The position numbers were made by a program, and so were the translations under genes. The notes under the pieces are model-generated. The model was given only the letters and a program-made list of their open reading frames with translations. It was not told the DNA's origin and made no database searches. From a virus: a stretch of 20,752 bases of DNA. The stretch spans positions 1-20,752 of IMG/VR virus record IMGVR_UViG_3300042475_002264. One strand, given 5' to 3'. Below, piece after piece: positions 18,818 through 20,752 of the stretch. Within the stretch, counting starts at the first letter, position 1. Each line of letters starts with the position of its first letter.

Positions 18818-18909
18818 TCCACGCATGCGTGGGATACTAATTAACGACCTTGTGCGCGCTCGACACGCCACGCCATCTCGCGCGCTCGCTCTTAATAACT
18901 GGTTTCAAA
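18818..18909 (-). repeat. Right-end intergenic repeat unit f
   Basis: On the plus strand: dyad TCCAC-N6-GTGGG (18818-18833), CTAATTAA, a GC-rich spacer, then TTAATAACTGGTTTCAAA (18892-18909). It is the same order of elements as in units g and h. It follows the terminator of the gene at 18965-19570 but, unlike g and h, no gene start follows it; the next open gene on this strand is beyond P2. Confidence 0.7.
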
Positions 18910-18920
18910 TTTGGAGGGCG

Positions 18921-18951
18921 AAAAAAAAACCCACATGGAAAACCATGTGGG
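18921..18951 (-). terminator. Strong intrinsic terminator
   Basis: Minus strand: a 9-bp perfect stem, CCCACATGG/CCATGTGGG, with a TTTT loop, followed by nine T residues. It ends the gene at 18965-19570. Confidence 0.93.
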
Positions 18952-18964
18952 CTTGGTCACAACA

Positions 18965-19570
18965 TTATTTGTTGTATGTCGTCCAGAATGCTTTTACGGC
19001 AAGGGCAAACTTTGCGCTGTTTGCTGTTGTATCGCCCTTGGTCTGTTTCACCTTGACTGATTTCTCTTGAGCTTCGAATGTCTTGGTCATCGATTCAACA
19101 AAATCTAATGTGGTGCGTGTTGTGGTGTTGCCGTTTCGCTTGGCAAGTATTTTCTTGCAAGCCCTTTTCAGATCACCTAATCGATTAGAACAGTAATCTG
19201 AGACATCCTCTCTAATACCCTTTACGATGCCATGCAAGGCAGGGTTTGTATTTTTGAGCTTTCCGAATTCCTGACTGGAAAAAGCAAAGGCATAAGCCAC
19301 ACCGATTTCAACCTTTTCAACCTTTGCATTTTTGATCTGCTCGGGTGTTGCAAGTATGTAATGGTCATTCACAACGGCATAGACCTTGGCAGGGTTTCTT
19401 TCGCTTTTCCGTTGTCTATAACCCTCATAAAGCATTTCCCTTGCATCGCTTGAGATGTCCTCTGGAAAACCTGAGATGTTAGCCAAGGCATATTCTGCTT
19501 GGTTGTCTAGGCTATCACCTGTGCTTGCTTGCTGATAACCCAGATCTTTCAATGATGTAATGGTAGACAT
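18965..19570 (-). CDS. Tandem paralogue A, unknown early-type phage protein
   Basis: This is a protein of 201 residues with a very strong ribosome site (AGGAGGACGCT). It aligns along most of its length with the upstream protein (19798-20454). Shared blocks include TSLKD, KVYAVVNDHYI with ATPEQIK, VEKVEIGVAYA, SSQEFGKL with NTNPALHG, and DYCSNRLGDLKRACKKIL. The last block is a Lys/Arg-rich helix that could bind nucleic acid. The C-terminal 60 residues diverge and are Lys/Thr-rich. No known domain is recognised. Each paralogue has its own leader and terminator, so both are probably made in quantity and alone. Candidate roles are DNA-binding accessory factor or early regulator; neither is shown. 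Confidence 0.8.
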   Translation of the reverse strand: MSTITSLKDLGYQQASTGDSLDNQAEYALANISGFPEDISSDAREMLYEGYRQRKSERNPAKVYAVVNDHYILATPEQIKNAKVEKVEIGVAYAFAFSSQEFGKLKNTNPALHGIVKGIREDVSDYCSNRLGDLKRACKKILAKRNGNTTTRTTLDFVESMTKTFEAQEKSVKVKQTKGDTTANSAKFALAVKAFWTTYNK

Positions 19571-19597
19571 AGCGTCCTCCTAAAAAGTTAATGAAAT

Positions 19598-19622
19598 ATC
19601 GCTTATGTGTTTTCTAAGCGAT
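19598..19622 (-). promoter_or_regulatory. Inverted repeat ATCGCTTA-N9-TAAGCGAT in the leader of paralogue A
   Basis: A perfect 8-bp inverted repeat lies just downstream of the candidate -10 (19628-19633), where a repressor could bind at the transcription start or the mRNA could form a hairpin. The same TAAGCGAT half-site also occurs at about 18801-18808 next to unit f, but not in the leader of paralogue B. Confidence 0.55.
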
Positions 19623-19627
19623 GGTTA

Positions 19628-19656
19628 ACAATAGCGAATGTGGCATCTAAAGTAAA
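19628..19656 (-). promoter_or_regulatory. Possible promoter of paralogue A
   Basis: Minus strand: TTTACT (19651-19656), 17-nt spacer, TATTGT (19628-19633). Each element matches the sigma70 consensus at four of six bases. The equivalent place before paralogue B has TTTACT and a poorer TAAGGT at the same spacing (20523-20551). It is supported mainly by this conservation and by its position after the repeat unit. Confidence 0.4.
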
Positions 19657-19740
19657 GTTTCACGGGGGGATGGGACACTATTTAGCGAGCTTGCACACTC
19701 ACGCTCACTCACGCACTCGCGCTAGATAACTGGTTTCAAA
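19651..19740 (-). repeat. Right-end intergenic repeat unit g
   Basis: Unit g is 90 nt and the same length as unit h (20546-20635). Both begin AGTAAAGTT on the plus strand, then have a dyad-like TTCAC-N6-ATGGG (19659-19674), CTATTTAGCGA and CTTGC. A CAC/CTC-rich spacer of variable sequence follows, then TAGATAACTGGTTTCAAA. The ends are well conserved and the GC-rich middle is not. It lies between the terminator of paralogue B and the leader of paralogue A. Confidence 0.75.
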
Positions 19741-19750
19741 AAAGCGGGCG

Positions 19751-19786
19751 AAAAAAAACCCCGCAGACCTTGCGGCCTACGGGGTT
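19751..19786 (-). terminator. Intrinsic terminator of paralogue B
   Basis: Minus strand: AACCCCG...CGGGGTT outer stem (7 bp) with an interrupted inner stem, followed by eight T residues. It lies 12 nt after the stop of the gene at 19798-20454. Confidence 0.88.
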
Positions 19787-19797
19787 GGGTCAGCTAA

Positions 19798-20454
19798 TTA
19801 CTTAGCTTCGGAGTGTTTCCACTTCACCATGAAGGCGACTTTGGCTTCATTCCAACGCTTCTCGTCAGCCGTAGCGTCATTACGACTTCTAGCTGATATC
19901 AGCCTAGTTGGAGCGGTTTCTTTAAACCAATCTTCGACAAACTCATCGAAGTTCTTATTGGCTGTACGCTTGCGTTCTTGACCCTCATTGAGAATCTTTG
20001 TAGCGGCTCGTTTCAAGTCGCCCAGTCGATTCGAGCAATAAGTAGAACACTTCTCTCTAATCTCTTTAATAAGAGAGTGGAGGGCTGGGTTGGTGTTGGC
20101 CAACTTACCGAACTCTTGCGCTGAGTAGCTATAAGCGTACGCTACACCAATCTCTACCTTCTCCACGTTATTCGCCTTCATATGCTCAGGCGTGGCGCGG
20201 ATATAGTGGTCATTGATAACCGCGTAAATTACCGCGGGTTTCAACAAATTGAACTTCATACGATATCCATCATATAAAGCGTCTTTGGCTTCAGTTGGGA
20301 CTTCTTTAGGAAAGTCTTTGACGTTGCCCAAAACGTAGCGGGCTACGTCTTCGAGAGTCTGAGCGGCTCCCGCTTGTTGAAAGGCTGAATCCTTCAAAGA
20401 AGTGAAGGCGGGTTGCGTGGCGGATTCCACGGCTTTTGCGGCTGATTTTGCCAT
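19798..20454 (-). CDS. Tandem paralogue B, unknown early-type phage protein
   Basis: This is 218 residues from the ATG at 20454 (MAKSAAKAVESA), with GGAG upstream; the frame stays open for another 48 codons but those translate the repeat unit and leader. It is a clear homologue of paralogue A: TSLKD, IYAVINDHYIRATPEH, VEKVEIGVAYAYSYSAQEFG, ANTNPALHSLIKEIR, STYCSNRLGDLKRAATKIL. The N-terminal 16 residues are an extra Ala/Lys/Ser-rich segment. The C-terminus differs (FDEFVEDWFKE ... ARSRNDATADEKRW). No catalytic motif is visible. The conserved middle with two strands and a basic helix suggests a shared binding function, with changed C-termini giving different partners. Confidence 0.8.
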   Translation of the reverse strand: MAKSAAKAVESATQPAFTSLKDSAFQQAGAAQTLEDVARYVLGNVKDFPKEVPTEAKDALYDGYRMKFNLLKPAVIYAVINDHYIRATPEHMKANNVEKVEIGVAYAYSYSAQEFGKLANTNPALHSLIKEIREKCSTYCSNRLGDLKRAATKILNEGQERKRTANKNFDEFVEDWFKETAPTRLISARSRNDATADEKRWNEAKVAFMVKWKHSEAK

Positions 20455-20545
20455 GTTCAAATCTCCATAAGAATGAACGATTGATGAAATACTGGGGGCT
20501 GAATTGCTGACCCAGTGATGTAACCTTACGCTTGTGGGTCTCTTA

Positions 20546-20635
20546 AGTAAAGTTCCACGAGGGGATGGGTCTCTAATTAGCGATCTTGCGACTCGCACGC
20601 ACGCAACGCTCTCGCCTTAGATAACTGGTATCAAA
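20546..20635 (-). repeat. Right-end intergenic repeat unit h
   Basis: 90 nt: AGTAAAGTT, dyad TCCAC-N6-ATGGG (20554-20569), CTAATTAGCGA, CTTGC, a CG-rich spacer, then TAGATAACTGGTATCAAA (one change from g). It lies between the terminator of the gene entering at the right edge and the leader of paralogue B, the same relation as unit g has to paralogue A. Confidence 0.75.
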
Positions 20636-20674
20636 CACGCGCTCTAACTATAATGGGCCGCACAATGTGAAGGC

Positions 20675-20702
20675 AAAAAAGAAAGGGGACCGAAGTCCCC
20701 TT
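20675..20702 (-). terminator. Strong intrinsic terminator with UUCG loop
   Basis: Minus strand: AAGGGGAC-TTCG-GTCCCCTT (8-bp stem, UUCG loop at 20691-20694), then TTCTTTTTT. It ends the gene entering from the right edge. Confidence 0.92.
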
Positions 20703-20704
20703 GG

Positions 20705-20752
20705 TTAACGCTTGAAGTAGTTGACTGGCAGTCTGCAGTAGTCTGCATCGTC
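20705..20752 (-). CDS. C-terminal end of an unidentified gene (truncated by window edge)
   Basis: Only the last 15 residues (DDADYCRLPVNYFKR) and the stop are visible. The frame is supported by the terminator that begins 3 nt after the stop. It does not resemble the C-termini of the two paralogues, so whether it belongs to the same duplicated cassette family cannot be judged. Confidence 0.55.
   Translation of the reverse strand, partial: DDADYCRLPVNYFKR

Noticed and set aside
20455-20598. 48-codon N-terminal extension of paralogue B
   Set aside because: It translates repeat unit h and the leader; a ribosome site stands before the ATG at 20454, and the alignment with paralogue A begins after that point.
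20649-20654. TATAAT on the plus strand as a rightward promoter
   Set aside because: No -35 at 16-18 nt spacing, and no plus-strand gene follows; only the terminator and a minus-strand gene end are there.

Overview
The window looks like the replication and early region of a tailed bacteriophage. This rests on gene content and layout: 37 supported genes are packed on the minus strand, most joined by ATGA/TAATG overlaps, and many encode anonymous proteins of 30-140 residues. The recognisable proteins are phage replication types: an archaeo-eukaryotic-type primase, a short family A DNA polymerase without a 5'-3' exonuclease, an SNF2-like helicase, RecB/Cas4-like and VRR-NUC nucleases, and a DUF3310 protein. 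No structural, packaging, lysis or integrase gene, tRNA or rRNA is visible. Ribosome sites (AAGGAG) and two clean sigma70-type promoters suggest a Gram-negative, probably proteobacterial host; the sequence does not fix the host further.

Transcription runs from right to left. The right end (about 18.2-20.75 kb) is a regulatory zone. It holds the last codons of an unidentified gene, then two tandem paralogous genes, each followed by a strong terminator and a repeated intergenic unit of about 90 nt. Next comes a stretch of about 780 nt with no supportable gene. It contains nine exact copies of TGTTCTA/TAGAACA, a 17-bp inverted repeat, a 35-nt AT tract and a 14-bp inverted repeat, which makes it a candidate replication origin or operator array. 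It ends in promoter P2.

P2 (18293-18321) reads into a cluster of seven small unknown genes. P1 (16198-16226), nearly identical to P2 and carrying the same CTTGAC-N6-GTCAAG dyad, reads into a three-part module at 12.4-16.1 kb: a 304-residue protein, a MoxR/CobS-like AAA+ ATPase, and a protein with both an HExxH metallopeptidase-like motif and a von Willebrand A (VWA) MIDAS. Two tiny membrane proteins lie between the ATPase and the VWA protein. This module is the most system-like and least understood part of the window.

The middle (8.3-12.4 kb) holds unknown phage proteins, a pair of overlapping paralogous small genes, a VRR-NUC nuclease and the DUF3310 protein, and ends in a UUCG-loop terminator. 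A new transcription unit from about 8.3 kb down to 0 carries the polymerase, several micro-genes, the RecB/Cas4-like nuclease, an HNH-like basic protein, the SNF2 helicase, a cysteine-rich candidate ssDNA-binding protein, a helix-turn-helix protein and the truncated primase.

A recurring 16-bp dyad, (C/T)(C/T)CAC-N6-(G/A)TGGG, is found at eight intergenic sites, usually between a promoter or terminator and the next start codon. It appears to be a genome-wide regulatory or mRNA-leader element of this phage.
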